A DNA stretch of 64,000 bases from Pantoea vagans (GCF_001506165.1 NZ_CP011427.1:1550001-1614000), one strand, 5' to 3'; counted from the first letter of the stretch, positions 12,643 through 21,807 are shown. The notes: a model not told the origin generated them from the sequence alone. Made by a program: numbers and translations.

Positions 12643-13311
12643 TTGTTAACCCGGGAATTTCTTTTAAAAGCGGATTGTAAAACATCCTTTGGCGATATTG
12701 ACGAAGCGCTGCTGTGGAGCTGTGAAAAGCGCGCAGCATCGCTTGCGGCCACGCTGGCCTGTCGCCCTGACCAAAGCCCGGTGTGGATCTTTGGTTATGG
12801 TTCCCTGATGTGGAATCCGGTTTTTGAAGCGGAAGAAGTGGCTTCCGGGCGGCTGGAAGGCTGGCATCGGGCGTTCTGTTTACGCCTTACCGCCGGACGC
12901 GGCACGGTAGAGGCTCCTGGTCGTATGCTGGCGCTGAAAGAGGGCGGTGCAACCAGCGGGCTGGCGTTCCGTCTGCCGGAATCCCGACTGCATGATGAAC
13001 TCGAGTTGTTATGGAAGCGTGAGATGATCACCGGCTGCTACCTGCCAACCTGGTGTGAACTGGAGCTGGATGATGCGCGTAAGGTGACTGCGTTGGTGTT
13101 TATCATGGACCCTCGACATCCGCTGTATGAAACCGACTCCTGCCGTAGCACTATCGCGCCATTGATCGCACAAGCGAGTGGGCCGCTGGGAACGAATGCC
13201 CAATATCTCTATTCGCTGGAACAGGAGCTGGGCAAACGCGGTATGCAAGAAGAAGCCTTAACGCGTCTGGCCGCAGAGGTCAGAGCGCTGCAAAAATCTG
13301 CAGCGCGCTAA
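12643..13311 (+). CDS. chaC: ChaC, gamma-glutamylcyclotransferase (glutathione-specific)
   Basis: A 222-aa ChaC/GCG family enzyme that cleaves glutathione to 5-oxoproline and Cys-Gly. The substrate-binding signature WIFGYGSLMWNP is at about residues 48-59, and the catalytic glutamate region is in EGGATSGLAFRLPE. The start is TTG at 12643, seven bases after a strong GAGGAGG; it matches the E. coli N-terminus (ITRDFL versus LTREFL). It is convergent with, and directly abuts, the kinase gene with no terminator between. Confidence 0.92.
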   Translation: MLTREFLLKADCKTSFGDIDEALLWSCEKRAASLAATLACRPDQSPVWIFGYGSLMWNPVFEAEEVASGRLEGWHRAFCLRLTAGRGTVEAPGRMLALKEGGATSGLAFRLPESRLHDELELLWKREMITGCYLPTWCELELDDARKVTALVFIMDPRHPLYETDSCRSTIAPLIAQASGPLGTNAQYLYSLEQELGKRGMQEEALTRLAAEVRALQKSAAR

Positions 13312-14727
13312 TCAGGGTTTGCCGGGATTAATCAGCCAGGTTCCCGGCTTATCAATCGTGAGTGATTGCGCCAGCACTTCACTACCATGATGGACTTCAA
13401 TGCGATAGTTGCCGGCGGCCAGATTCAGCGAGGCAAAACCGCTGCTGGCTGGTTTCACATCCTTCACTTCACCATTCAGCACAATATTGTCGCCTTCCTG
13501 CAAGCGCAAATAAACCGTTGCCAGCGAGGGACCAGGATGAGCCGCACTGGGGTTTGCCACGGGTGCGGTTGCTGCAGGGGTCGAGGCGACAGGTGGCGCA
13601 TCGCTGTGACGATTGGCTTTCCACACCACAACCACCACCGCCAGAATCGCAATCGCCGCCGCGGCAACTAAACCTGGCGACAGACGACGCACATTACGCG
13701 GTGTCACGGGTTCAATGGCGGCGGCAGCATGATTCACCGCCATCACCTGAGGTTCTGGCACCACAACCGCGACCGGCTCGGCAGCCGGGACTTCGGCGAT
13801 CACCGGGAAGGTGGTCACCAGCGCCTCAACATCACTGACAGGTAAATCAATCAGGCTGGCAAAGGCATCAATATTTTGTGGACGGTCAGCCGGCTTCATG
13901 GCCAGCGCGCAGTCGATAGCATGAAGCAGCGGCAGCGAGTAGCCCTCTGGCTGGCGTTCGACCAGCGGCTGGTAGTTATCCTCGATACAACGCACCACGC
14001 TCACTGGTGGCGCATGACCGGTGATCAGATTGTGTAGCACCGCTCCGAGCGCATAGATATCCGTCCACGGCCCTTGTTCGACTTCGCCCTCTTCGCTGTA
14101 TTGTTCAATCGGCGCAAAGCCGGGTTTCAGCATGATTTCGGTTTCGTCCGACAGGTTGCCGATCTCCTTGCGCGCGGAACCAAAATCGAGCAACACCGGT
14201 AACTGGTTTTCCTGAATCTGGATATTATCCAGCGAAATATCACGATGCAGATAACCCGCGGTATGAATGGTATTAATGGCACCAAACAGCGGAGGCAGCA
14301 GGCGACGGATCCAGCTTTCACTGATGCTTTCCGGGCTGGTCACTTGCCACTCTTTCAGCGTCATGCCGCTGTAGTAAAGTGTGCCCATATAGGCGGTGCC
14401 GTTCTCTTCCCAGAAGCGCAAGACATGCAGCAGACCAGGATGATTAAAACGTGCCAGCAGGCGCGCTTCCTGAATGAAGCTGTTGCGCCCGGCATTAAAC
14501 AGTTTCTGGAAGCGTTCGCCACGCAGCTCAAGCGACAGGTCGGCAGCACGCACCGCCAGTGAAACCGGCATGTACTCTTTAATCGCGATGGTGCGCTCGA
14601 GCTGATGGTCCCAGGCACGATATACAATGCCAAAGCCACCGCCGCCGATCACTTCCTTGATTTCAAATTCGTTAAACCGATAGCCCGCAGGCAGGGCATT
14701 CGGTGTATGGTTTTCGTTTGCCGACAT
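13312..14727 (-). CDS. ppkA: PpkA-like Ser/Thr protein kinase, T6SS-associated
   Basis: A 471-aa membrane kinase. The cytoplasmic N-terminal domain has the glycine loop GGGGFGIVY (28-36), catalytic Lys50 (AIKEYMP), HRD at 161-163 (HRDISLDNIQ) and DFG at 181-183, so it should be active. A proline/alanine-rich linker leads to a single membrane helix at 351-369 and a periplasmic tail with a PEGA-like beta segment (NIVLNGEVKD, LAAGNYRIEV). The start ATG 14727 has GAGAG upstream; a GTG at 14745 is less likely. It is last in an eight-gene operon with a PP2C phosphatase and FHA protein. In known T6SSs PpkA phosphorylates the FHA protein to trigger activity. Confidence 0.85.
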   Translation of the reverse strand: MSANENHTPNALPAGYRFNEFEIKEVIGGGGFGIVYRAWDHQLERTIAIKEYMPVSLAVRAADLSLELRGERFQKLFNAGRNSFIQEARLLARFNHPGLLHVLRFWEENGTAYMGTLYYSGMTLKEWQVTSPESISESWIRRLLPPLFGAINTIHTAGYLHRDISLDNIQIQENQLPVLLDFGSARKEIGNLSDETEIMLKPGFAPIEQYSEEGEVEQGPWTDIYALGAVLHNLITGHAPPVSVVRCIEDNYQPLVERQPEGYSLPLLHAIDCALAMKPADRPQNIDAFASLIDLPVSDVEALVTTFPVIAEVPAAEPVAVVVPEPQVMAVNHAAAAIEPVTPRNVRRLSPGLVAAAAIAILAVVVVVWKANRHSDAPPVASTPAATAPVANPSAAHPGPSLATVYLRLQEGDNIVLNGEVKDVKPASSGFASLNLAAGNYRIEVHHGSEVLAQSLTIDKPGTWLINPGKP

Positions 14728-14794
14728 AGTGAACTCTCTGAACACGTCCTGTAGCGCCCGGTCAACATCATTGATCCAAGGCGACGATCGCTAA

Positions 14795-15745
14795 TTAATT
14801 AATGTTACGCCAGGCACCAATCGCCGGATCGGCCAGATCCGCATGCAGGGTGTCAATCAGTAACACAGTCACTTTTTGCTGTGGCATAAATTGTGGCGAC
14901 CAGACGCCACGTAAAGTTTCAACCCGCTTCTTAACCGCATCGCTGTCCTGGCCTGCTGTCTTATCCATTTTAATCAGCAGGTTGCCAGTGAAGCGCCATA
15001 CGTGCTGCTGGCTGTCAAAGGGCAGCACCAGCCAGCTATCGTCTGCATCAGGGCGCGTCACTATCATGCGCTGCTTATTAACGGCGACGACTTCCAGCGC
15101 TGGACCGCTTAGCTTGAGATCGGCAATCGGGTAGCCCTGGTAGAAGTTAACCGCCACGCTGCGGGTATTACCGTTGTTCATCAGCGTGATATCACTTGGG
15201 CCTTCCAGCCAACCTTCGGTCGAGCAGTGCTGTTGCGGATTATCAGGGATAAAGAGTGAATCACCATTTTCATCCCACCAGGTGCGGAAATGGCATCCGG
15301 CCGGCAGAGCGAAGTGTTGCAAGGGGGCCGTATCTGCTGGTTTTGACAGGTCAAGCGGTGCGGCATTACTGGCACTTGCGCTGGCAGTGGCATCGTTAAT
15401 CACAATAGGGCGCCAGTTTTGCAGTTTGGCTGCGCTACCATTCGCTAAGACGCTCCCATCTTTGTTGGTCATCTGCCAGGGGAGTTCATCCAGCGTGCCA
15501 CACTGATTCGCTAACAGCGTCCCCACGCGTGGCAGGAAGCTGGTCAGGATGCTGGAATCGGTGCTTTTACCTGAAACAATGCGTAACGGCAGTGTCTCTT
15601 TACACCAGTCATTCGGCGAATTGCTGGCCACGTTATCGATATAAACTTCCAATGACAGGCTCGGCGAGTAAACCACGCGATAATCATCAGCTTGTGCATT
15701 TAGAGCCAGCAACAGGGTCGCTAAACCCGGCAACCACACTTTCAT
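14795..15745 (-). CDS. Periplasmic protein of unknown function in the T6SS-like operon
   Basis: A 316-aa protein with a clear signal peptide (MKVWLPGLATLLLALNAQA, cleavage likely after AQA). The mature part has several cysteines (NDWCKE, NQCGTL, PAGCHFR, QQHCST) that could form disulfides, and no domain I recognise. ATG at 15745 is chosen for the AAGGA just upstream; an in-frame TTG six codons earlier overlaps the phosphatase gene. Sitting between the phosphatase and kinase genes, it may be an envelope ligand or partner for the kinase's periplasmic tail, but this is inference from position. Confidence 0.7.
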   Translation of the reverse strand: MKVWLPGLATLLLALNAQADDYRVVYSPSLSLEVYIDNVASNSPNDWCKETLPLRIVSGKSTDSSILTSFLPRVGTLLANQCGTLDELPWQMTNKDGSVLANGSAAKLQNWRPIVINDATASASASNAAPLDLSKPADTAPLQHFALPAGCHFRTWWDENGDSLFIPDNPQQHCSTEGWLEGPSDITLMNNGNTRSVAVNFYQGYPIADLKLSGPALEVVAVNKQRMIVTRPDADDSWLVLPFDSQQHVWRFTGNLLIKMDKTAGQDSDAVKKRVETLRGVWSPQFMPQQKVTVLLIDTLHADLADPAIGAWRNIN

Positions 15746-15759
15746 AAGGATCCTTGGAA

Positions 15760-16536
15760 TCAATAACGTGTCGGCAGAAAACGTGCCGCATCGGCCTGGG
15801 AATAAAGCAGCGTCGCTTCCTGCGGCTCGCCAATCCAGATTGCCAGAGCGCTGAGATTGTCGCTTTTAACACTGCGGTTAACGGCTTGTTCCATCAAAGT
15901 CAGCCACTCTTCGCAGGCATTGACCATGCGCAGGGCTTGTTCCATCTCGTGGGTGGTCAGATTGAGCCAAAACCCATCGGTACAGACCAAAAACGCATCA
16001 CCATCGGTGAGCGAAATCACTTCACTGAAGGTGGCGGGACGGGCAGGCTCAACACCGAGCGCATTATAAAGTAAATTACTGTTAATGCCGGAATTTTCAT
16101 AGCCCGCTTCACGTAACTGTTGAGCCAGACTGTGGTCACGCGTGACCTGACTCAAGACCCCGTGACGGAAGTGATAAACCCGGCTGTCACCTGCGTGCGC
16201 CCACCATGCGCGCTGTGTTTGGCGGTCGATAAAGAGTGCGGCGAGCGTGGTGCTCATGCGGGCATATTTCGGATTATTTCCCTGCGCCTCCAGCAATACC
16301 TGCTGGCATTGCTCAATGGCGGCACGGGTGCTGTCAGGGGTAAAGGTGTCGCTGTTGTGCAAAGAGGTCAGAAGCGTGTCCCGAACGATCTGTGCTGCCA
16401 TATCGCCACCCGGTAAGCCCGCAACGCCATCACATACTAAAAAGCAGGCTTTGTGTTCGTCGAGTTCTGCCCCGGTGCGGTCTTGATTTTCGTCGCGCAT
16501 TCCCTGCTGGCAGCGACTGGCAAACATCATCTTCAT
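15760..16536 (-). CDS. pppA: PppA-like PP2C protein phosphatase, T6SS-associated
   Basis: A 258-aa PPM/PP2C family Ser/Thr phosphatase. Metal-binding motifs are all visible: RDENQDR near residue 19, VCDGVAGLPGGDMAA near 36, WAHAGDSRVYHFR, VCTDGFW and SDNLSALAIW. It should reverse phosphorylation by the PpkA kinase encoded two genes downstream. ATG at 16536 overlaps the stop of the FHA gene as ATGA, so the FHA substrate and phosphatase are translationally coupled. Confidence 0.88.
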   Translation of the reverse strand: MKMMFASRCQQGMRDENQDRTGAELDEHKACFLVCDGVAGLPGGDMAAQIVRDTLLTSLHNSDTFTPDSTRAAIEQCQQVLLEAQGNNPKYARMSTTLAALFIDRQTQRAWWAHAGDSRVYHFRHGVLSQVTRDHSLAQQLREAGYENSGINSNLLYNALGVEPARPATFSEVISLTDGDAFLVCTDGFWLNLTTHEMEQALRMVNACEEWLTLMEQAVNRSVKSDNLSALAIWIGEPQEATLLYSQADAARFLPTRY

Positions 16537-17648
16537 GCGTCTTCAGTCCGCGTCTGTGAATCTTTGTACTGGTTAACTTCCATATCGTAGGCGTGCAAAA
16601 AGGCTTCGCCAAACAGCGTGTGGAAGTCATCTTCAATTTCGCCGGCCGTGCGCTGATAGTGGCGTGAGAAGTAATCCCACAACGCCGCTTTGCGTCCACC
16701 ATTAAACGGCAGCTTTGGCAACACGCCGTCTTTACGTGCCTCTTCTTCCAGCCGTTGCGGGTTAAACGACTGCAGCATAGCGGCAATGATGGCGCGGATA
16801 CCGGCAATCATGCCCAGCTGGTGAGCTTGCAAATCCACTAATGCATCGCGCACAGCAGCTTCCGGTGACATAAAGCCGGGCATCTGGCTCTGGTAGATCT
16901 GCATCAGTACGGTCTTGCCCGATGGCAGAATTTTAAAAGGGTTGTTGGCTTCGTTCAGGATCATCGTCATATCGGCTTTGACTCCACGCTTCAAAATTGA
17001 GCGCGAAGAGAGCAGAGCGACGGTGCCTTGGGAAAACAGGCTCAACATGCGACCGGTGACACGCATTTGCTCTTCGGTGAAGGGCGTTTGGTGTCCGTTG
17101 TTGAGTCCCATACCTTCTAACAGTGCCGCAATCAGCTTATCCTGATCGGCACCCGGTAATGCGGCAGGGAGAGCGGGTGAATCACTTTGGGGATCGATGG
17201 CGAGGCGTGGATCTGTGCGACGCTCGTGGCGAACAGTGGCGGTCTCTGGCAGGACATCAGGTTCCTGTTGAATACCGAGCGGGTCATCCGCACTCTCTGC
17301 AAAGAACGCCAGTGGATCATCTTGTTGACTGTTCTGACAGGCTGGGTCGTTCACTTGCAAGCCATACTCACCGATTTGTAAGGCATCGCCGTGATGTAAC
17401 AGCACTTGCGAACCACGTTGCAGAACCATGCCATTGAGCACCACTGAGGTGACGCTGCCCTGATTGGTCAAACGGCATTCGCCTTCAGGTGACAGATGCA
17501 CCAGTGCTTGCAAACGCGAAATCGCGCGTGTCTCGTCAGGCAGCACCAGATCGTTGTCCTGACTGCGGCCGATAGTTCCCCCCGGCGGTTTAAAGGCGAC
17601 CGTCTTTGCGGGCACATCCGTATTGCACTGCACAATGGTAAATTGCAT
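16533..17648 (-). CDS. tagH: FHA-domain protein of type VI secretion (TagH/Fha)
   Basis: A 371-aa protein with an N-terminal forkhead-associated domain (about 1-100) that would bind phosphothreonine, and a C-terminal domain typical of T6SS FHA proteins (about 170-365, with TGRMLSLFSQGTVALLSSRSILKRGVKADMT split across it). FHA landmarks are GRS at 27-29, SRLQA at 44-48 and NG at 72-73. The usual SxxH histidine is Gln47. In known systems it is the PpkA substrate that activates secretion. It lies 33 bp after tagF. Confidence 0.87.
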   Translation of the reverse strand: MQFTIVQCNTDVPAKTVAFKPPGGTIGRSQDNDLVLPDETRAISRLQALVHLSPEGECRLTNQGSVTSVVLNGMVLQRGSQVLLHHGDALQIGEYGLQVNDPACQNSQQDDPLAFFAESADDPLGIQQEPDVLPETATVRHERRTDPRLAIDPQSDSPALPAALPGADQDKLIAALLEGMGLNNGHQTPFTEEQMRVTGRMLSLFSQGTVALLSSRSILKRGVKADMTMILNEANNPFKILPSGKTVLMQIYQSQMPGFMSPEAAVRDALVDLQAHQLGMIAGIRAIIAAMLQSFNPQRLEEEARKDGVLPKLPFNGGRKAALWDYFSRHYQRTAGEIEDDFHTLFGEAFLHAYDMEVNQYKDSQTRTEDA

Positions 17649-17681
17649 GAGTCATCCCATTAACAAGGAAAACGCGACAGC

Positions 17682-18380
17682 CTATTCAAACATCGGTGGA
17701 TAGAGGCCATTGCGTCCCGGCTGAGCACCAGATGCCGGGTTAAACAGTAAGGAAAAAAGTTGCGCGGTGAGCGGCCCACTGTGTTTGTGTGTGGCATGGG
17801 CAAATCCGTCACTGCGATTACTCCACCAGTAGCTAATATGCTGCTGCGGATCAAATCGGTCTGCCACTTCACGCCAGCTCAGTGTGCAGGGCAGGTCATC
17901 AAAACCAATGACATCCATAATGTCGCTGCGCTGGTTATCTGGCACCATCAGTGGAGCTAACTGTTGCATCTGCTGTTCCAGCACATCCGGGCTGAGACGA
18001 TCTTTCACGCTGCGCAATAGCAAAGCACCCAGCTCTTGATACCAATCTCCTGACATCGCCAATTGCGCGCTATGCCAGTGGCTGAGCGGAAAACTGCGTA
18101 ATGCCAGCAGCGGCCAACTACGGCCTACGCGATCGCAAGAGGGCAATAAACAGCCCATCTGAACCTGCTGACGTAGCGGCGACAGCGGCAACACAAAGTT
18201 CCACACCGGCGCACGCAAAAAGAGCGGAGTGTTCGCGTCGGATTGTTGGTGCCAATGCATCAGCCCTTGTTGAAACCAGTGGCTCCAGGGCGTCACGGTA
18301 TTCTCGCTCAGGCGCTGGCGCAGAAAATCACCGGTGGCCGGTAATTTGCCGTACCAACCCGGCGCGGTATGCGTCGCCAT
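17682..18380 (-). CDS. tagF: TagF-like T6SS regulator
   Basis: A 232-aa protein beginning with the TagF signature GWYGKLPATGDFLRQRL and carrying LPLSPLRQQVQMGCLLPSCDRVGRSWPLL, typical of the family (DUF2094). TagF proteins are post-translational repressors that bind the FHA protein; in Pseudomonas and Agrobacterium TagF acts with PppA, sometimes as a fusion. ATG at 18380 with GAGG six bases upstream is preferred over GTG 18401, which overlaps tssM. Confidence 0.85.
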   Translation of the reverse strand: MATHTAPGWYGKLPATGDFLRQRLSENTVTPWSHWFQQGLMHWHQQSDANTPLFLRAPVWNFVLPLSPLRQQVQMGCLLPSCDRVGRSWPLLALRSFPLSHWHSAQLAMSGDWYQELGALLLRSVKDRLSPDVLEQQMQQLAPLMVPDNQRSDIMDVIGFDDLPCTLSWREVADRFDPQQHISYWWSNRSDGFAHATHKHSGPLTAQLFSLLFNPASGAQPGRNGLYPPMFE

Positions 18381-18393
18381 TGTTACCTCACCA

Positions 18394-20508
18394 TTACTCA
18401 CTGTGTCCGGTCAATCGCTGCGACAACGCATCTGGCACAATCGCCAGCGTGTTGCCGTTTTCACCGGCATTTTTCAGATTCTCCGCAAGCTTGCGCATCA
18501 TCAAAGCGTTGTCTCGCGCATAAGGCGATGACTGAATCTGCTGATCCAACAGTTGGCTGAGGTGCCAGTCCAACTGCTGCAAATCGCGAGCGCTGACATT
18601 TTCCGGCAGATTTCGTTGCAGGTTTTGCATCAGCCAGCCACGCAAAAACTCGCCGTCATAATTTCGCGGCTGATAAAGCATTTGATAGGCGCGCAGCGCA
18701 TTACGACTGTACTCATTATCGTTCCCGGGATCGTTACGCAGCAGATTGGTAATCTGTTGAGCGACACGAGGCAACAGCAGAGACTTAAGCGCATTTTGAT
18801 AAAGCACCCATGCAGCATCACTCACCTGGTTGCCACGATATAAACCCACGCGCATGGTAAGCGGCGGATTGTCGAGGGAAAAACGCTCTGATAATGGCAG
18901 TTTTACCAGGTTATTTAAGAAGGGTAGCAGATCAAAAATATTATCGGCTGGCTGATGCAATACCTGCTGACTTTGCACGGTGATCGGGGCAATGCGTGCC
19001 GAGACCTGGTCGAGATAACGCTGGTTCTGCAGATAACTGGCCAGCCATAAACCCGACAGCAGCAGCAACGCTCCGGTCAACGCACCATAACCGATCCAAT
19101 GGAACAGTCGGTTGCGATATTCCCAGTGCCGATTACTGCCGGCCAGACCGCTCTCGCGAAACACCAGGTCGCTCAGAAGATCGCGAATAAAGAAGCTCTG
19201 GCCTTTGTTACCCGGGATAGGATTGTGGCGGGTGACGCTATCCCAGGTGGCAAAACTGTTTTCACCAGTGTGCGGTAACTGCAACTTACGGTTCAGTTCC
19301 CCCATAATGCGGTCAAACGGCAGTCCTTCCTGCGTGCCGCTGGTAAAGAACAGGCCACGTGCCGACCACGCGATTTCGTCCTCGTGACGAGAGAACACCA
19401 CATCAAGATACTCATTGAGCAGTGGGCGCAATGAACTGAACTCCTGTGGAAACAGGAAACTGTCCGCACGTTGCGTGAGATCGCGCTCGTTCGCCATCAC
19501 ATTGGCGAGTTGTTGCTGTAAACGCTGCTCTAAGTGTCGATATTGCTGAGTAAAGCTGTTGTGCCAGTCATCTTTATGCGGTTTGCCTGGCTCCCACGGG
19601 AAGGTAAAACCCCAGATGGCATCGCGTTGCGGTTTGCTTAAACCGGCATGAAAGCTCATAAAGCCTTTCAGCAGGTCGGTTTTGGTCACCATCACATACA
19701 CCGGGAAGTGAATTCCGGTTTGCTGATGCAGTTCCTGCATGCGCATACGCAGTGCGCTGGCCTGCGCGTGACGGGCCTCAGCCGAGTCCGTGAGCAGGTC
19801 CGAGACGCTGATCGTCATGATCACACCGTTGATCGGCTGACGGGTACGATAACGCTTCAACAGATTGATAAAACTCTGCCACTCGGCACCATCACGGGCG
19901 CGTTGGCTCTCTTGCAGGGCATAACGGCCAGCGGTGTCGATCAGGACTGCGCTATCCGTAAACCACCAGTCACAGTGGCGTGTACCACCAACGCCACGCA
20001 CCGCGCCTTTACCCAGGCTGTCCGTGAGCGGGAATTCGAGGCCGGCATTCAGCAGTGCGGTGGTCTTGCCCGCGCCGGGTGCGCCCATCATCACATACCA
20101 CGGTAATTGATAAAGATAGTGGCTCTGGAAACGTGCCAGCCAACTCTGCTGATGACGACGACCAAACTGGGTGCGTTTTAATCGCAGTGCGGCTTCGCTG
20201 AAGCGCTGTGCCAGTAGCGTATCCGTGGCTTGTCGGTCAGAAAGCTCCTCACTGTTCATTTCCTGAAGGCGGTTAAGCATTTTGCTGTTGAACCAGCCAC
20301 GCCAGATTGCCGGAATAAACTGGAACAGCACCCAGCAGAAGAACAACAGGCCAACCACGCACTGACGAGCGAAAATCGGCTCAAGCGGACGGGTATCACC
20401 CCAGGTCCATAGCGGGCCCAACATCCACAGCACGCAACTCAGGGCCGTGACGCCAATCAGGCTCCACAACAGGCGGTGGGTTAAAAAATGTTGCATCGAT
20501 GCACGCAT
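18394..20508 (-). CDS. tssM: TssM (IcmF) homologue lacking the C-terminal periplasmic domain
   Basis: A 704-aa inner-membrane protein. Two N-terminal membrane helices (about 12-34 and 50-70) precede a cytosolic ATPase-like domain with Walker A GAPGAGKT (near 143-150) and Walker B VLIDTAGRY (near 189-197). A third helix at about 472-492 is followed by only about 210 residues of periplasmic sequence, whereas complete TssM proteins run to about 1100-1200 residues. The reading frame ends cleanly with TAA and tagF follows at once. The missing part is what reaches the outer membrane and binds TssJ, and no tssJ is present. ATG at 20508 overlaps the tssL stop. Confidence 0.85.
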   Translation of the reverse strand: MRASMQHFLTHRLLWSLIGVTALSCVLWMLGPLWTWGDTRPLEPIFARQCVVGLLFFCWVLFQFIPAIWRGWFNSKMLNRLQEMNSEELSDRQATDTLLAQRFSEAALRLKRTQFGRRHQQSWLARFQSHYLYQLPWYVMMGAPGAGKTTALLNAGLEFPLTDSLGKGAVRGVGGTRHCDWWFTDSAVLIDTAGRYALQESQRARDGAEWQSFINLLKRYRTRQPINGVIMTISVSDLLTDSAEARHAQASALRMRMQELHQQTGIHFPVYVMVTKTDLLKGFMSFHAGLSKPQRDAIWGFTFPWEPGKPHKDDWHNSFTQQYRHLEQRLQQQLANVMANERDLTQRADSFLFPQEFSSLRPLLNEYLDVVFSRHEDEIAWSARGLFFTSGTQEGLPFDRIMGELNRKLQLPHTGENSFATWDSVTRHNPIPGNKGQSFFIRDLLSDLVFRESGLAGSNRHWEYRNRLFHWIGYGALTGALLLLSGLWLASYLQNQRYLDQVSARIAPITVQSQQVLHQPADNIFDLLPFLNNLVKLPLSERFSLDNPPLTMRVGLYRGNQVSDAAWVLYQNALKSLLLPRVAQQITNLLRNDPGNDNEYSRNALRAYQMLYQPRNYDGEFLRGWLMQNLQRNLPENVSARDLQQLDWHLSQLLDQQIQSSPYARDNALMMRKLAENLKNAGENGNTLAIVPDALSQRLTGHSE

Positions 20509-21722
20509 CACTGACCTCCCGGATGATTGCCAAGGGTTTCCGGTGCCGCGAACAGGGTGATTTCTACGCGCCGGTTGCGCGCGCGATTTTCATTGCTGTC
20601 GTTGGGAAGCAGGGGATTACTGTCGCCGCGCCCTTCAGCTTTCACGCTGTGTCCTTCAGCGAGCTGCGGATTGAGTAACTGCGTAACGGCGCGTGCGCGG
20701 GCAAAAGAGAATTCGTAACTGGAAGCAAAGCGACCATCAACCGGGCTGTTATCGGTGTACACCGAGACCAAAACGGTGCCTTTCACCGTTTTCATCGCGC
20801 TGGCGACGTGCGCCAGCAGTGCGCGGCCAACCTGATTGACCACGGTGCCATCAGATGAAAACAGTTTGTCTGCGGGGATGATCACTTTACTGCCGAATGC
20901 GCCATCACTTACCTCTAACTGGCCTGCAGCAATCACATCATTTAAACGTTGATGAAGATCGAGCAAGGCTTGTGGTGAGGTAGGACGACGGCCAGGCATG
21001 ATTTGTGGCAATGGCGTTTGATAGATGGCGCGAAGCAGGGGTTCAGCTGCATTGCCCAATCGCCAGTTGAGACCGCTGTATATCAGGCAGGCAATCAAAG
21101 CGGCTAAGGTGGCGCAAGCCCACAGCGGCACCATGGGTCGCGTCAAGCTGCTCACCAAGGGATGCACTTCAACCAGCGGCGCGGCCGGGTTAACGGTAGT
21201 CGGGCGAGTTTCCTGAATTAACTGTGCCAGGCGCTTGCGAATGCTGTCACACTGGGCGCGACCACTGTCGCTGCCGCGATAGCGGCCTTCATAGCCCAGT
21301 AGCAGGCAATAGTGGATCACTTCCAGCAGCCAGAGGTGTTGCTGTGGACTCTGCGAAACGCGTGACAGCAGCTGGAAAACTTTTTCACCGCCCCAGCTTT
21401 CGTTGTGGAAAGTCACCAGCATGCCGTTGCCAGACCATACGCCTCGCGTGCCCCATGGCGTTTGTGCCGCGGCTTCATCCAGCACGCTGCATAGGCAATA
21501 GCGTGCGCCAATGATCATCTCAAAGGGCAGTCCCGCTTGCTTGCAGCGTTGTTCAAACTGGCGGATTTCTTCGATCAAAAGCTGGCGTAAACCGGCAGGA
21601 TCATCATGCGTGGCAGCCTGCCGCAGGCGAACAACGGCATTCAGTATCGGTGCTGCGGCATTAAGCAAAAGGTTATCATTGCCCGCGACAATGCCATCGC
21701 GTGCAACAGAATCCTGGGTCAT
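20508..21722 (-). CDS. tssL: TssL (DotU) with C-terminal OmpA-like domain
   Basis: A 404-aa protein. Residues 1-195 form the cytoplasmic DotU helical domain (GARYCLCSVLDEAAA, WLLEVIHYCLLLGYEGRYRG). One membrane helix at 197-217 is followed by an OmpA/MotB-type peptidoglycan-binding domain (about 270-395) ending in NENRARNRRVEI. This is the evolved TssL architecture that anchors the T6SS membrane complex to the cell wall. It pairs with TssM, encoded directly downstream with overlapping stop and start. Confidence 0.92.
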   Translation of the reverse strand: MTQDSVARDGIVAGNDNLLLNAAAPILNAVVRLRQAATHDDPAGLRQLLIEEIRQFEQRCKQAGLPFEMIIGARYCLCSVLDEAAAQTPWGTRGVWSGNGMLVTFHNESWGGEKVFQLLSRVSQSPQQHLWLLEVIHYCLLLGYEGRYRGSDSGRAQCDSIRKRLAQLIQETRPTTVNPAAPLVEVHPLVSSLTRPMVPLWACATLAALIACLIYSGLNWRLGNAAEPLLRAIYQTPLPQIMPGRRPTSPQALLDLHQRLNDVIAAGQLEVSDGAFGSKVIIPADKLFSSDGTVVNQVGRALLAHVASAMKTVKGTVLVSVYTDNSPVDGRFASSYEFSFARARAVTQLLNPQLAEGHSVKAEGRGDSNPLLPNDSNENRARNRRVEITLFAAPETLGNHPGGQ

Positions 21723-21757
21723 TAAATCTCGATTTTCCTGGCAATGGCGCTATTTCT

Positions 21758-21788
21758 TGTCCGCAAAGAGCGACCTTTCTGCGGACAA
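21758..21788 (-). other. Stem-loop between the SH3 lipoprotein gene and tssL
   Basis: TTGTCCGCA pairs perfectly with TGCGGACAA (9 bp, 13-nt loop). No T-run follows on the minus strand, so it is not a standard terminator; it may be an mRNA-processing or partial-attenuation site that sets different levels for the lipoprotein and the tssL-ppkA genes. Confidence 0.55.
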
Positions 21789-21807
21789 TCTGCGCCGTAT
21801 TGCATTA

